A DNA stretch of 64,000 nt from Pedobacter sp. PF22-3 (GTDB lineage Bacteria > Bacteroidota > Bacteroidia > Sphingobacteriales > Sphingobacteriaceae), in NCBI RefSeq assembly GCF_026239555.1, contig NZ_JAPIVP010000011.1, positions 62,001 through 126,000 on the forward strand, written 5' to 3'. Each line of letters starts with the position of its first letter. The stretch's first letter is position 1. Both the position numbers and the translations under genes were made by a program. Shown one piece after another: positions 1 to 8,949 of this stretch. The notes beneath the pieces were generated by a model. It was not told the DNA's origin and did no database searches. It worked only from the letters and a program-made list of their open reading frames with translations.

Positions 1-1239
1 TCATCACGTTTTGGAGCCAACAATAGATATGGGTATTTCCCGGCAGGTTCATTGGCCTGGATTGCATCAGAAGAAGATTTCTTAAAACAAAGTGAAACCA
101 TCAGTTTATTAAAATTTAGGGTAAGTTATGGTTTAACCGGTAATGCCGAAATTGGCAATTATTCTGCCCGTGGTTTATTCGCTGGAACAGGGGCATATGG
201 CGGTTTGCCTGGGCAAACTCCTTCGCGAATAGCCAATCCTGATTTAACATGGGAAAAAACCAAACAACTCGATATCGGCTTTGATTTTGGTATTTTAAAG
301 AATAGAATTACCGGAATTTTCGATTTCTATCAAAAAAACACAACAGACCTGCTATTGGATGTGCCGATTCCTCAAACTACAGGGTTTTCTACCAAAACGC
401 AAAACTTAGGATCGTTAAAAAACACCGGGTTTGAATTGGGTATTAATACAGAAAATTTTGTGGGTGCCTTCAAATGGTCAACTGCAATAACGGGGGCAAT
501 TAACAACAATAAGATTACCAACCTGGGTGGGCAGGTTTTAAACAGTAACGAAATAAATGCAGCTATTTCCGGTCAACCAATCGGTGTATTTTACCTGCCT
601 GAATATGCCGGGGTAAATCCGGCCAATGGTGATGCTTTGTATTACAAAAACACAGTAGTTGATGGCAATATAGACAGAAGTACGACAAATAACATTAACG
701 ATGCACAACGGATTTTTGCAGGCAACCCAAATCCAAAATATACGTTCGGTTTAAACAACACTTTTTCATACAAAAATTTCGATTTAGGTATATTTTTTCA
801 AGGTGTAAAAGGCAATAAAATCTTTAATGCAGGTGGCCAGTACATGAGCGCTAATGGCTCAAACGGCTATGATAATCAAACCACAGATCAAATGAGCTAT
901 TGGGACAAACCAGGTGATATTACATCTGTTCCAGAGCCACGTTTGTTTGCTGGTAATGGCATTGGAAACTCGACCAGGTATTTATCTGATGGCTCTTATG
1001 TCAGGCTAAAAACGTTAACAATTGGTTATAATTTCCCTACTTCAATATTAACTAAAATTAAATTAAGCAAATTAAGGTTATATGCTACGGCTCAAAATCT
1101 GCTTACCATAACAGGATATAAAGGCTGGGACCCGGAGGTTAATGCAGATTATCAATCGACAAACATTAATCAAGGTGTAGATTTTTACTCAGCACCACAG
1201 CCACGTGTAATTTCATTTGGTATTAACATTGGCCTATAA
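1..1239 (+). CDS. SusC/RagA-family TonB-dependent outer-membrane transporter, C-terminal part
   Basis: This frame is open from base 1, so the first visible TTG at 52 is not a start and the gene begins upstream of the window. About 412 residues remain. They read as the C-terminal half of a SusC-type beta-barrel: the 'RYGYFPAGSLAW' strand, 'LRLYATAQNLLTITGYKGWDPE' in two adjoining pieces near residue 350, and a terminal strand ending in an aromatic-rich 'ISFGINIGL'. SusC proteins import oligosaccharides or other large ligands with energy from TonB/ExbBD, capped by the SusD lipoprotein encoded 16 bp downstream. The substrate cannot be read from this fragment, and no glycoside hydrolase follows within the window, so this locus ends here. 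Family assignment is firm; ligand unknown. Confidence 0.93.
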   Translation, partial: SSRFGANNRYGYFPAGSLAWIASEEDFLKQSETISLLKFRVSYGLTGNAEIGNYSARGLFAGTGAYGGLPGQTPSRIANPDLTWEKTKQLDIGFDFGILKNRITGIFDFYQKNTTDLLLDVPIPQTTGFSTKTQNLGSLKNTGFELGINTENFVGAFKWSTAITGAINNNKITNLGGQVLNSNEINAAISGQPIGVFYLPEYAGVNPANGDALYYKNTVVDGNIDRSTTNNINDAQRIFAGNPNPKYTFGLNNTFSYKNFDLGIFFQGVKGNKIFNAGGQYMSANGSNGYDNQTTDQMSYWDKPGDITSVPEPRLFAGNGIGNSTRYLSDGSYVRLKTLTIGYNFPTSILTKIKLSKLRLYATAQNLLTITGYKGWDPEVNADYQSTNINQGVDFYSAPQPRVISFGINIGL

Positions 1240-1255
1240 TTAAAAAAGAATCAAA

Positions 1256-2635
1256 ATGAAAAAGACATATATAAATAATATCATATTTGCTTGCATGTTT
1301 TTGATGGCTTTATCTTCGTGCAAAAAACCGCTTGATATAAATCCTATTGATACCGTTGATCAAAAAAATGCTTTGATCACTTCAAAAGATGTTGAGGGTG
1401 CACTGGTTGGTGCATATGCTGATCTTGGCAGCCGTAATTTTTTTGGTGGACGTCCACTCTTGATGACTGATTTCTTAGCAAATACTGACGCTATTGAATG
1501 GTTTGGGACCTACGAGGAACTGACCCAGGCCATCAATAAAAAGCTTTTAAAAACAAATAGTTATGTTGATAACGTATGGGCTGCAGGATATACCGCAATT
1601 AATGATGCCAATAATGTAATTGCTGCCCTTGATAAAGTAGAGCCTGCAAAAAAGAGCAGAGTAGAAGGAGAAGCTAAATTTATCCGGGGGTCGGCATATT
1701 TCGAACTCGTTAGGGTATTTGCAAAAGCCTACAATGATGGTTCTCCAGGCACGAATTTGGGAGTACCCATCGTGTTAACTCCAACTAACCTCATAAGCGA
1801 AGCGAATTATGTAAGTAGGGCTACTGTAGCTGCCGTTTACAATCAGGCTATAACTGATTTAACAGATGCAGAAGCTAAACTTCCGGCTACTAATGGTTTT
1901 TTCGCAACTAAGTCTGCAGCAGCTGCAATGCTAGCGAGACTTTATTTACAAATGGGTAATTATAGCGCGGCCGGGGCAGCTGCAAACCGGGTGATTGCTT
2001 CCGGAAATTATCAACTAACAGGTACATACCTTGCTGCTTTCCCTAAAATGCCAGAAAGTGGAAGGCCCGCAAGACCTGGAGACAATTCTACTGAAGATGT
2101 TTTTGCTGTGCAAGTAACAACGCTTACCGGATTTAATGGTTTTAATGAGTTTTATGGTTCATCAACTTTTGGTGGCCGCGGAGATGCGGTAATTTCACAA
2201 GATTGGATTGATGAGACTTATGCTCCTGATGATGACAGGATTAATGCTTTTTATGACGATGACGACATGTTTACGGCAAAATTCGGCAATCAATTCGGGA
2301 ATGTTCCGGTTATTAGGCTGGCAGAAATGTATTTAATCAGGGCAGAATCTAATGCACGCTTAGCTCCTGCAGCGCCAATTGGCAGTATAACACCACTACA
2401 AGATCTCACTACAGTTAGAGATAGAGTTGGCTTAACCACAACTACTGCTACTTTAGCAGATATCCTTAATGAAAGGAAACTTGAATTTGCTTTTGAGGGA
2501 TTTTCACTACACGATGCTAAAAGAACGCAAACAAATATTGGAAACATACCATGGAATTCTACCAGCTTAGTTTTCCCAATTCCACAAAGGGAGATTGATG
2601 CAAATAAAAACCTGGTTCAAAACCCTGGATACTAA
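1256..2635 (+). CDS. SusD/RagB-family outer-membrane nutrient-binding lipoprotein
   Basis: A 459-residue surface lipoprotein that acts as the ligand-binding lid on the SusC barrel encoded just upstream (16-bp gap, same operon). The N-terminus has a basic start, a hydrophobic stretch and a lipobox-like 'ALSSCKK' with the acylated Cys near residue 22. 'YVDNVWAAGYTAINDANNVI' (about 100-120) and 'VEGEAKFIRGSAYFELVRVF' (about 136-156) are typical SusD TPR helices, and the C-terminal 'RKLEFAFEGFSLHDAKRT...NIPWN..LVFPIPQREID.N.NLVQNPGY' pattern is the classic SusD ending. It is slightly shorter than the usual 480-600 residues. The ligand is unknown. A strong hairpin follows the stop, so this is the last gene of the locus. 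Confidence 0.95.
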   Translation: MKKTYINNIIFACMFLMALSSCKKPLDINPIDTVDQKNALITSKDVEGALVGAYADLGSRNFFGGRPLLMTDFLANTDAIEWFGTYEELTQAINKKLLKTNSYVDNVWAAGYTAINDANNVIAALDKVEPAKKSRVEGEAKFIRGSAYFELVRVFAKAYNDGSPGTNLGVPIVLTPTNLISEANYVSRATVAAVYNQAITDLTDAEAKLPATNGFFATKSAAAAMLARLYLQMGNYSAAGAAANRVIASGNYQLTGTYLAAFPKMPESGRPARPGDNSTEDVFAVQVTTLTGFNGFNEFYGSSTFGGRGDAVISQDWIDETYAPDDDRINAFYDDDDMFTAKFGNQFGNVPVIRLAEMYLIRAESNARLAPAAPIGSITPLQDLTTVRDRVGLTTTTATLADILNERKLEFAFEGFSLHDAKRTQTNIGNIPWNSTSLVFPIPQREIDANKNLVQNPGY

Positions 2636-2650
2636 TACTAGATTACAATA

Positions 2651-2692
2651 AACAACAAAGCCTCCGATTTACATCCGGAGGCTTTGTTGTTA
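2651..2692. terminator. Bidirectional intrinsic terminator between susD and acs
   Basis: The arms AACAAAGCCTCCG and CGGAGGCTTTGTT pair perfectly around a short loop, with A-rich sequence before and T-rich sequence after, so it can stop transcription from both sides. It separates two convergent genes. Confidence 0.85.
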
Positions 2693-2704
2693 AATATATT
2701 TATC

Positions 2705-4600
2705 TTACAGTTTCTTAGCAGCTTCAATAATCTCTTCTACCACACCCGGATCAAGCAAGGTAGAGGTATCGCCTAAATTGGAGGTATCGCCTTCGGCAAT
2801 TTTGCGTAAAATACGGCGCATAATTTTGCCTGAACGTGTTTTGGGCAAACCAGACACAAACAATATTTTATCAGGCTTGGCTATGGCGCCGATTACGCGG
2901 GTAACTGTTTGCAAAATATCTTTTTTAGATAATTCTGCCTCACCATGCATATCAGGATAAATCACAAAAGCATAAATACCCTGCCCTTTTACATCATGCG
3001 GATAACCCACCACCGCGCTTTCTACAACACCGGCGTGCATGTTAATGGCATTTTCTACCTCTGCTGTTCCTATTCTATGTCCAGAAACGTTTAATACATC
3101 ATCAACCCGGCCCGTAATCCGGTAATAACCATCCTCATCGCGTAAACAGCCATCGCCGGTAAAATATAAATTCTCGTAAGTAGAGAAATAAGTTTGTTTG
3201 CAACGCTCGTGGTCGCCATAAGTGGTACGCAGCATCCCTGGCCAGGGGAATTTAATGCAAAGATTTCCCATCACCCCGTTTCCTTCAATTTCATTACCAT
3301 TTTCATCTACCAAGATCGGCTGGATCCCTGGTAAGGGCAAGGTAGCAAAGCTGGGTTTGGTTGGGGTTACCGTTGCAATAGGCGAAATCATGATTCCTCC
3401 TGTTTCGGTTTGCCACCAGGTATCAACAATAGGCGCTTTGCCATGACCTATCTTCTCATCAAACCAATGCCAGGCTTCTTCGTTGATTGGCTCTCCTACT
3501 GAGCCTAAAACACGGATGGAGCTTAAATCTTTGCCATTAAGCGGATCATCCCCATAACTCATTAAAGAACGGATGGCTGTAGGTGCGGTATATAAGGTAT
3601 TTACTTTGTGTTTTTCTACAATATCCCAAAAACGAGATGGGCTCGGATAAGTTGGAATGCCTTCAAACAATACGGATGTTGCACCTTGCGAAAGCGGTCC
3701 GTATACAATATAGGAGTGCCCGGTAATCCAGCCAATATCAGCCGTGCAGAAATAAACCTCGCCAGGTTGGTAATTAAACACATTTGAAAAGGTATAACCG
3801 GCATAAACCATATAACCGCCACAGGTATGTACCACACCTTTAGGTTTGCCCGTAGAGCCAGAAGTATATAAAATGAAGAGCATATCCTCTGCATCCATTT
3901 CTTCTGCTTCGCATACATCGTTTACGTGTTTAACTTCATCTTCCCACCATACATCACGCCCCTTTAACATCGATACAGGCGTACGCACATGGGTTAACAC
4001 GATACATTTCTCTACAGTTGGGCAACCGATCAGTGCATCGTCAATTACATCTTTTAAAGGAATCTGTTTGTTGCCACGATAAGCACCATCAGCCGTAATC
4101 ACCACTTTACACTGCGAATCGTTAATCCGATCGGCGATTGATTTGGCAGAAAAGCCACCAAAAATAACCGAATGTACGGCACCGATGCGCGCGCAGGCTA
4201 AAACCGCTATCGCAAGTTCTGGCACCATGGGCATATAGATGCAGATCCGGTCGCCTTTTTTGGCGCCATTGCGTTTTAAAACATTGGCAAAGCGGCAAAC
4301 ACGCTCGTGCAACATTTTGTAGGTATAAGTCACACTTTCTTCCTCGGGGTTATTCGGTTCCCAAACAATAGCGGGTTTATCGCCATTGGTAGCGAGGTGG
4401 CGATCTAAACAATTTTCGGTGATGTTAAGTTTTGCTCCCTCAAACCACTTGATATTAGGCTCGTTAAAGTTCCAGGATAGTACCTTAAACCAAGGTTTGC
4501 GCCATTGAAAGTTTTGCGCCACTTCGCCCCAAAACTGCTCAGGGTTTTCTACACTTTTCTTATAATCTTCTTCGTATTGCTTAAAAGATGTAATTTGCAT
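2705..4600 (-). CDS. acs: Acetyl-CoA synthetase (AMP-forming)
   Basis: Converts acetate, ATP and CoA to acetyl-CoA through an acetyl-AMP intermediate in the cytoplasm. The 631-residue protein matches the usual ~630-650 length. Visible landmarks are the adenylation P-loop 'YTSGSTGKPKGV' (about residues 246-257), 'DTWWQTETGG' (about 394-403), the hinge region 'YFTGDGCLRDEDGYYRITGR', and the C-terminal 'TRSGKIMRR' whose Lys near residue 592 is the catalytic lysine that is reversibly acetylated in this family. The start with MQITSFKQYEEDY fits the family N-terminus. It is transcribed alone and converges on the SusD gene. The assignment is secure; regulation is not evident in the sequence. Confidence 0.97.
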   Translation of the reverse strand: MQITSFKQYEEDYKKSVENPEQFWGEVAQNFQWRKPWFKVLSWNFNEPNIKWFEGAKLNITENCLDRHLATNGDKPAIVWEPNNPEEESVTYTYKMLHERVCRFANVLKRNGAKKGDRICIYMPMVPELAIAVLACARIGAVHSVIFGGFSAKSIADRINDSQCKVVITADGAYRGNKQIPLKDVIDDALIGCPTVEKCIVLTHVRTPVSMLKGRDVWWEDEVKHVNDVCEAEEMDAEDMLFILYTSGSTGKPKGVVHTCGGYMVYAGYTFSNVFNYQPGEVYFCTADIGWITGHSYIVYGPLSQGATSVLFEGIPTYPSPSRFWDIVEKHKVNTLYTAPTAIRSLMSYGDDPLNGKDLSSIRVLGSVGEPINEEAWHWFDEKIGHGKAPIVDTWWQTETGGIMISPIATVTPTKPSFATLPLPGIQPILVDENGNEIEGNGVMGNLCIKFPWPGMLRTTYGDHERCKQTYFSTYENLYFTGDGCLRDEDGYYRITGRVDDVLNVSGHRIGTAEVENAINMHAGVVESAVVGYPHDVKGQGIYAFVIYPDMHGEAELSKKDILQTVTRVIGAIAKPDKILFVSGLPKTRSGKIMRRILRKIAEGDTSNLGDTSTLLDPGVVEEIIEAAKKL

Positions 4601-4807
4601 CGCTTGTTTTTATATTTTGGATTCGTGGCTGCTAATTTAAATAAATAATACCAAGGAAAAATAGTGTTATCGTATCAAAATGAAGACAAACTGTTAAGGA
4701 GAAACATTTATTTTTAAGTTCTGGAGATTTAAACATTGCGAATAACAAAATTGCAAAGGCGCTTACCGCATATTAAATATTAATTGTAAAAAATAATTAA
4801 CTAGGCT

Positions 4808-4840
4808 ATTGCCGTTTACAATTATTATTCAGATATTTGC
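4808..4840 (+). promoter_or_regulatory. Candidate Bacteroidetes-type promoter for the rpmB operon
   Basis: A TTG at 4809-4811 is followed after 20 bases by GATATTTG at 4832-4839, one mismatch from the TAnnTTTG -7 box of Bacteroidetes sigma factor promoters. It lies about 50 bp upstream of rpmB. This is pattern matching only. Confidence 0.35.
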
Positions 4841-4891
4841 ACACTCTTAAAAAAATTAAGCGGACGATATTAACAACTATATTTACAAGTC

Positions 4892-5125
4892 ATGTCAAGA
4901 GTTTGTGATTTAACAGGAAAAAAAGCAATGGTAGGTAACAACGTTTCTCACTCGAACGTTAAAACCAAACGCAAATTTTACCCAAACCTACAACTTCAGA
5001 AATTTTATATTCCTGAAGAAAACCGTTGGATTACGTTGAAAGTTTCTACTTCAGCGATTAAAACCATCAATAAAGTGGGCATTAGCGAAGCAATTAACCG
5101 TTTCGTAAAAAAAGGATTTTTGTAA
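4892..5125 (+). CDS. rpmB: 50S ribosomal protein L28
   Basis: A 77-residue basic protein with the L28 start 'MSRVCDLTGKKAMVGNNVSH' and 'VKTKRKFYPNLQ', the hallmark of bacterial L28. It belongs to the large ribosomal subunit. It is the first gene of a three-gene set with rpmG (44 bp downstream) and a DUF4295 gene, an arrangement that is characteristic of Bacteroidetes. A candidate promoter lies upstream and a terminator after the third gene, which supports one transcript. Confidence 0.97.
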   Translation: MSRVCDLTGKKAMVGNNVSHSNVKTKRKFYPNLQLQKFYIPEENRWITLKVSTSAIKTINKVGISEAINRFVKKGFL

Positions 5126-5169
5126 AAAACATTAACTGTTGAGATTAACAGTTTTCAATTTATAATAAA

Positions 5170-5352
5170 ATGGCAAAAAAAGGTAACAGAGTTCAAGTTA
5201 TTTTAGAATGTACTGAACATAAAGAAAGTGGCATGCCAGGTATGTCTAGATATATTTCTACCAAAAACCGTAAAAATACTACTGAAAGATTAGAATTGAA
5301 AAAATTCAATCCAGTATTGAGAAAAGTAACCGTACACAAAGAGATTAAATAA
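5170..5352 (+). CDS. rpmG: 50S ribosomal protein L33
   Basis: A 60-residue basic protein of the large ribosomal subunit. 'MAKKGNRVQVILECTEHK' and 'YISTKNRKNTTERLELKKF' are diagnostic for L33. Only one cysteine (residue 14) is visible and no CxxC pair, so this is the zinc-free (C-minus) type. It sits between rpmB and the DUF4295 gene in the same direction. Confidence 0.97.
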   Translation: MAKKGNRVQVILECTEHKESGMPGMSRYISTKNRKNTTERLELKKFNPVLRKVTVHKEIK

Positions 5353-5438
5353 GATTGATGGTGTAAGGGTAGCAGGTTAGGGTATATATTCCCTCCATTC
5401 TATCCATCTATCATTCAATCATTAAATTTTATAAGAAC

Positions 5439-5594
5439 ATGGCAAAGAAAGTAGTTGCAACCCTTAAAACAGGTACAGGTAAAGAATATTCGAAAGTAAT
5501 TACAATGGTAAAATCACCAAAAACCGGTGCTTACTCATTCAAAGAACTTATCGTACACAACGACCACGTAAAAGATGCTATTGCATCTAAATAA
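5439..5594 (+). CDS. DUF4295 family small ribosome-operon protein
   Basis: A 51-residue lysine-rich protein (MAKKVVATLKTGTGKEYSKV...AIASK). I recognise it as the DUF4295 family, which in Bacteroidetes follows rpmB-rpmG; the context suggests ribosome association but I know of no defined function for it. The start is the ATG 86 bp after rpmG, the only in-frame Met before the conserved N-terminus. A rho-independent terminator follows 28 bp downstream. Confidence 0.9.
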   Translation: MAKKVVATLKTGTGKEYSKVITMVKSPKTGAYSFKELIVHNDHVKDAIASK

Positions 5595-5621
5595 GGTTAA
5601 TATTTTTTAACATAAAATATT

Positions 5622-5659
5622 ACAGGCCGTTCCGTTTTAACCGGAAGGGCTTTTTTTGT
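5622..5659 (+). terminator. Intrinsic terminator after the rpmB-rpmG-DUF4295 operon
   Basis: GGCCGTTCCG pairs with CGGAAGGGCT across a short loop with one G-G mismatch, followed by a run of seven T. It closes the ribosomal-protein transcript. Confidence 0.8.
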
Positions 5660-5710
5660 TATTGAAAATTACGTCAGGAAATAATTGATTATCTTTGAAA
5701 AAACATCACT

Positions 5711-5989
5711 ATGGAAGCATATAAGTTTAAAACAAAGGTTTCTGAAAATGGAGAACTATTTCTGCCCCCGAGGGATTTGATGTAAAAAACAAAGCGGTTG
5801 AAGTTATTATTTTAAACGAGGTTCGCAATCCATTCTAAACTTTCAGATTTCGAAGATGCAGTACAAAATGCTGCAGCAGAACTGAACCAGATTGATCTTA
5901 TCGTGACAAGAAATATAAAAGGCTTTATTGGAAGCAAAATAGCTATACAAACACCTACCGATTTTTTAAAAAACACAATTAATAACTAA
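5711..5989 (+). pseudogene. Decayed antitoxin plus PIN-domain (VapC-like) toxin remnant
   Basis: The ATG at 5711 opens an antitoxin-like N-terminus (MEAYKFKTKVSENGELFLP) that hits a stop at 5783. The sense of the protein continues in another frame as GFDVKNKAVEVIILNE, so a frameshift lies near 5770 in the run of C. Soon after, a third segment (from about 5828, third frame) reads SDFEDAVQNAAAELN, then 'DLIVTRNIKGF' and 'TPTDFLK'. That is the end of PIN-domain toxins of the VapC type, with the conserved 'D-x-I-(V/I)-T-R-(D/N)' motif. The antitoxin C-terminus and most of the toxin are missing. The final TAA overlaps the ATG of ftsY (TAATG). The family call is by motif memory; the frameshift and truncation are directly visible. 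Confidence 0.7.
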
Positions 5990-6951
5990 TGGGTTTATTC
6001 GATTTTTTCAAAAAGAAAGAAACTGCGCCTGAAGCTCAGGAAGCACTGGATAAAGGTTTAGAGAAAACCAAAGACGGTTTCTTTAATAAAATTACCAAAG
6101 CCGTAGCAGGAAAATCTTCCGTTGATGATGAGGTACTCGATAACCTTGAAGAGGTTTTGGTTACTTCTGATGTGGGCGTAAGTACCACCTTAAAAATCAT
6201 CAAACGCATTGAAGAGCGCGTGGCCAAAGATAAATATCTGAACACCAATGAGCTTAATTTTATCCTGCGTGATGAGATCCAATTGTTGCTGTCAGAGAAC
6301 AACAGCAATGATTTCCGTCAGTTCGAATATGGCGATCATAAACCCTATGTAATTATGGTGGTTGGTGTAAATGGCGTGGGTAAAACCACCACCATTGGTA
6401 AGCTGGCACATAAACTTAAAGAATCGGGTTTAAAGGTTGTTTTAGGTGCCGCCGATACCTTTAGGGCTGCAGCGGTTGACCAGATTAAACTTTGGGGCGA
6501 ACGTGTAGGCGTTAGGGTGGTGGCACAGGCCATGGGTTCTGATCCTGCTTCAGTTGCTTTTGATACCTTACAATCGGCCGTGGCCAATAATGAGGACGTG
6601 GTGATTATTGATACCGCAGGACGTTTGCACAACAAAATTGGTTTGATGAACGAGCTGGGTAAAATTAAACAGGTCATGCAAAAGGTAGTACCAGGTGCAC
6701 CGCACGAAATTTTATTGGTATTAGATGCCTCTACCGGGCAAAATGCCTTTGAGCAGTGCAAACAGTTTACAGAAGCTACGGATGTAAATGCATTGGCCAT
6801 TACCAAATTAGATGGAACAGCGAAAGGCGGTGTGGTCATTGGCATCTCCGATCAGTTTAAAATTCCGGTTAAATATATTGGCGTGGGTGAGAAAATAAAC
6901 GACTTGCAACTCTTTGATAAAAAAGATTTTGTGAATAGTTTGTTTAAGTAA
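5989..6951 (+). CDS. ftsY: Signal recognition particle receptor FtsY
   Basis: SRP-receptor GTPase that docks ribosome-SRP complexes at the membrane for co-translational insertion. The 320-residue protein has a short N-terminal basic/charged segment instead of the long acidic domain of E. coli, then the N helix bundle (about 20-100) and the G domain: P-loop 'GVNGVGKTTT' near residue 126, 'DTFRAAA' near 157, 'DTAGRL' near 208 and 'TKLDGTAKGG' near 265. The start at 5989 overlaps the stop of the upstream toxin relic, so its promoter probably lies inside the relic or further upstream. Confident call. Confidence 0.97.
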   Translation: MGLFDFFKKKETAPEAQEALDKGLEKTKDGFFNKITKAVAGKSSVDDEVLDNLEEVLVTSDVGVSTTLKIIKRIEERVAKDKYLNTNELNFILRDEIQLLLSENNSNDFRQFEYGDHKPYVIMVVGVNGVGKTTTIGKLAHKLKESGLKVVLGAADTFRAAAVDQIKLWGERVGVRVVAQAMGSDPASVAFDTLQSAVANNEDVVIIDTAGRLHNKIGLMNELGKIKQVMQKVVPGAPHEILLVLDASTGQNAFEQCKQFTEATDVNALAITKLDGTAKGGVVIGISDQFKIPVKYIGVGEKINDLQLFDKKDFVNSLFK

Positions 6952-7048
6952 CACTTCGTGGTTGATTCCACTAAAGATTTAGCTGCAGGTTCACTTCGTG
7001 GGTGATTACACTGATTAGTGGATCACACAGATTTTTATTAATTTCAAT
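6952..7048 (+). repeat. Short phrase repeats before the GxxExxY gene
   Basis: The string CACTTCGTGGTTGATTCCAC recurs about 40 bp later as CACTTCGTGGGTGATTACAC, followed by GATCACACAGATT. After the GxxExxY gene (7429-7485) the same phrase appears in the opposite orientation as AATCTGTGGAATC, twice. The gene is therefore bracketed by inverted phrase repeats. Confidence 0.6.
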
Positions 7049-7049
7049 A

Positions 7050-7424
7050 ATGGAAGAATATGAAAATCATGAGCTTACAGGGATTATAATTGGTTGCTGC
7101 TATGATGTACATAATCAGTTAGGGCCAGGCTTTTTGGAGAAGATATATGTCAATGCACTCAAAATTAAACTTCTGCAGGCAAAGCTAAATTTTGAGACTG
7201 AAAAAGAGTTTATTGTAATATTTGAAGGCCAGACTATTGGCAAATTTAGATGTGACCTTGTAGTAGAACAAAAAGTAATTGTTGAGTTAAAGTCTATAAC
7301 TGGTTATCAGCCCAAATTATTCCAAAATCAGCTTATCTCTTATTTGAAAGCCAGCAAAATTAAAACAGGATTATTGATTAACTTTGGCAACACAAGTTGC
7401 GAGGTCAGGAGAATATCCGTTTGA
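7050..7424 (+). CDS. GxxExxY family protein (PD-(D/E)XK nuclease-like)
   Basis: About 124 residues from the ATG at 7050 (MEEYENHELTG), preferred over an earlier in-frame ATG at 7002 because the family normally begins close to this point. The name-giving motif G-F-L-E-K-I-Y is at residues 30-36, and 'FRCDLVVEQKVIVELKS' gives the D...(V)ELK pattern of the PD-(D/E)XK-3 fold. The ending 'TGLLINFGN' is also typical. Members are common as single genes in Bacteroidetes and other phyla and have no established function that I know. The 3' end lies in the upstream extension of the rimO frame, and repeats flank the gene on both sides, suggesting insertion as a unit. Confidence 0.88.
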   Translation: MEEYENHELTGIIIGCCYDVHNQLGPGFLEKIYVNALKIKLLQAKLNFETEKEFIVIFEGQTIGKFRCDLVVEQKVIVELKSITGYQPKLFQNQLISYLKASKIKTGLLINFGNTSCEVRRISV

Positions 7425-7506
7425 TCTATTAAAATTTCCACATTTAATCTGTGGAATCGCCAAATCTGTGGAATCAAACCGCAAGGAAGGCGTAAATCAA
7501 TATAAT

Positions 7507-8838
7507 ATGAATACCAAAATAGTAAGAAGTAAAAGCGCAATTAAACAGCCTAAAATCAATGTGATTACTTTAGGTTGCTCTAAAAACATATACGATTCGG
7601 AAGTATTGATGGGCCAGTTGCGCGGCAACAACCTCAATGTTACCCACGAATCGGACAAAATGGGTAAAGATGATATCGTGGTGATTAATACCTGCGGTTT
7701 TATCGACAATGCTAAACAGGAATCAATTGATACCATTCTTCAGTTCAGCGAGTTAAAAGAAGCTGGTAAAATTGGTAAAGTAGTGGTTACGGGCTGCCTT
7801 TCTGAGCGTTATAAACCAGAACTGGAATCGGAAATTACCAACGTAGATGCCTTTTTTGGCACCAACGATTTACAGAATATTCTGCACGAGCTGGGTGCTA
7901 ACTACAAGCACGAGCTGATTGGCGAACGTTTGCTCACTACCCCGTCTCACTTTGCTTACTTCAAAATCGCTGAGGGCTGCAACCGTCCTTGCTCGTTCTG
8001 TGCCATTCCTTTAATGCGTGGTAAGCACATGAGCAAGCCCATGGAAGAATTGGTTAACGAAGCTAAAATACTGGCCAAAAATGGCACAAAAGAGTTGATT
8101 TTAATCGCTCAAGACCTTACCTACTATGGTTTAGATCTTTATGGTGTGCGCAAATTAGACGAGCTGATGCGTCGCTTATCGGATGTACCAGGTATTGAAT
8201 GGATCCGACTGCAATACGCCTACCCTTCTGGTTTCCCGATGGAAATTTTAGATGCCATGAACGAGCGTGAGAACATCTGTAAATACCTGGATATGCCATT
8301 ACAGCACATTACTGATAATATGCTGAAATCGATGCGCCGTGGTACCACCAAGCAGAAAACCATTGATCTGGTTAACCAAATTAGAGATAAAGTTCCGAAT
8401 ATTGCCATGCGTACCACTTTGATCTGTGGTTATCCGGGCGAAACAGAACGGGACTTTGAAGAAATGAAGGAATGGGTTGCCGACACCAAATTTGATCGTT
8501 TAGGCTGCTTTACCTACTCGCACGAAGAAAAAACACATGCCCATACATTGGTAGATGATGTGCCCGAAGATGTAAAACAAGAGCGGGTGGATGAAATCAT
8601 GGAAATACAGCAAGGTATTTCATTTGATATTAACCAGGAGAAAGTGGGCAAAACCTTTAAAGTACTGATTGATAAAAAAGAAGGTGATTTTTTTGTAGGC
8701 AGAACTGAATTTGATTCGCCTGAAGTTGACAATGAAGTTTTAATCGATGCTGCAACAGGTTATGCCGCTAATGGAAGTTTTGTTCATGTGAAGGTTGACA
8801 GAGCAGAAGATTTCGATTTATACGGAACAATTGTTTAA
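7507..8838 (+). CDS. rimO: Ribosomal protein S12 methylthiotransferase RimO
   Basis: Radical-SAM enzyme that methylthiolates an Asp of ribosomal protein S12. The start was placed at 7507 (MNTKIVRSK), giving 443 residues, rather than at the open frame's first Met at 7384, because the latter would read through phrase repeats and the GxxExxY gene. Domains: N-terminal UPF0004 region with three cluster cysteines (TLGCSKN, NTCGFI, TGCLSERY), radical-SAM motif C-x3-C-x2-C in 'EGCNRPCSFC', and a C-terminal TRAM domain (about 375-443). A terminator follows 15 bp downstream, so it ends its transcript. Confidence 0.96.
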   Translation: MNTKIVRSKSAIKQPKINVITLGCSKNIYDSEVLMGQLRGNNLNVTHESDKMGKDDIVVINTCGFIDNAKQESIDTILQFSELKEAGKIGKVVVTGCLSERYKPELESEITNVDAFFGTNDLQNILHELGANYKHELIGERLLTTPSHFAYFKIAEGCNRPCSFCAIPLMRGKHMSKPMEELVNEAKILAKNGTKELILIAQDLTYYGLDLYGVRKLDELMRRLSDVPGIEWIRLQYAYPSGFPMEILDAMNERENICKYLDMPLQHITDNMLKSMRRGTTKQKTIDLVNQIRDKVPNIAMRTTLICGYPGETERDFEEMKEWVADTKFDRLGCFTYSHEEKTHAHTLVDDVPEDVKQERVDEIMEIQQGISFDINQEKVGKTFKVLIDKKEGDFFVGRTEFDSPEVDNEVLIDAATGYAANGSFVHVKVDRAEDFDLYGTIV

Positions 8839-8853
8839 TAAAAAATAATTAAC

Positions 8854-8888
8854 AAAAAATCCCAAAAGCATACTTTTGGGATTTTTTG
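8854..8888 (+). terminator. Intrinsic terminator after rimO
   Basis: AAAAAATCCCAAAAG pairs with CTTTTGGGATTTTTT around a 5-base loop. The symmetric A and T tracts make it usable in both directions. Confidence 0.85.
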
Positions 8889-8949
8889 TTTTTAAGGCTA
8901 TCGTAAGATAGCAATTCATATATTTTATGAAACCGCTTGTTTAATACGA

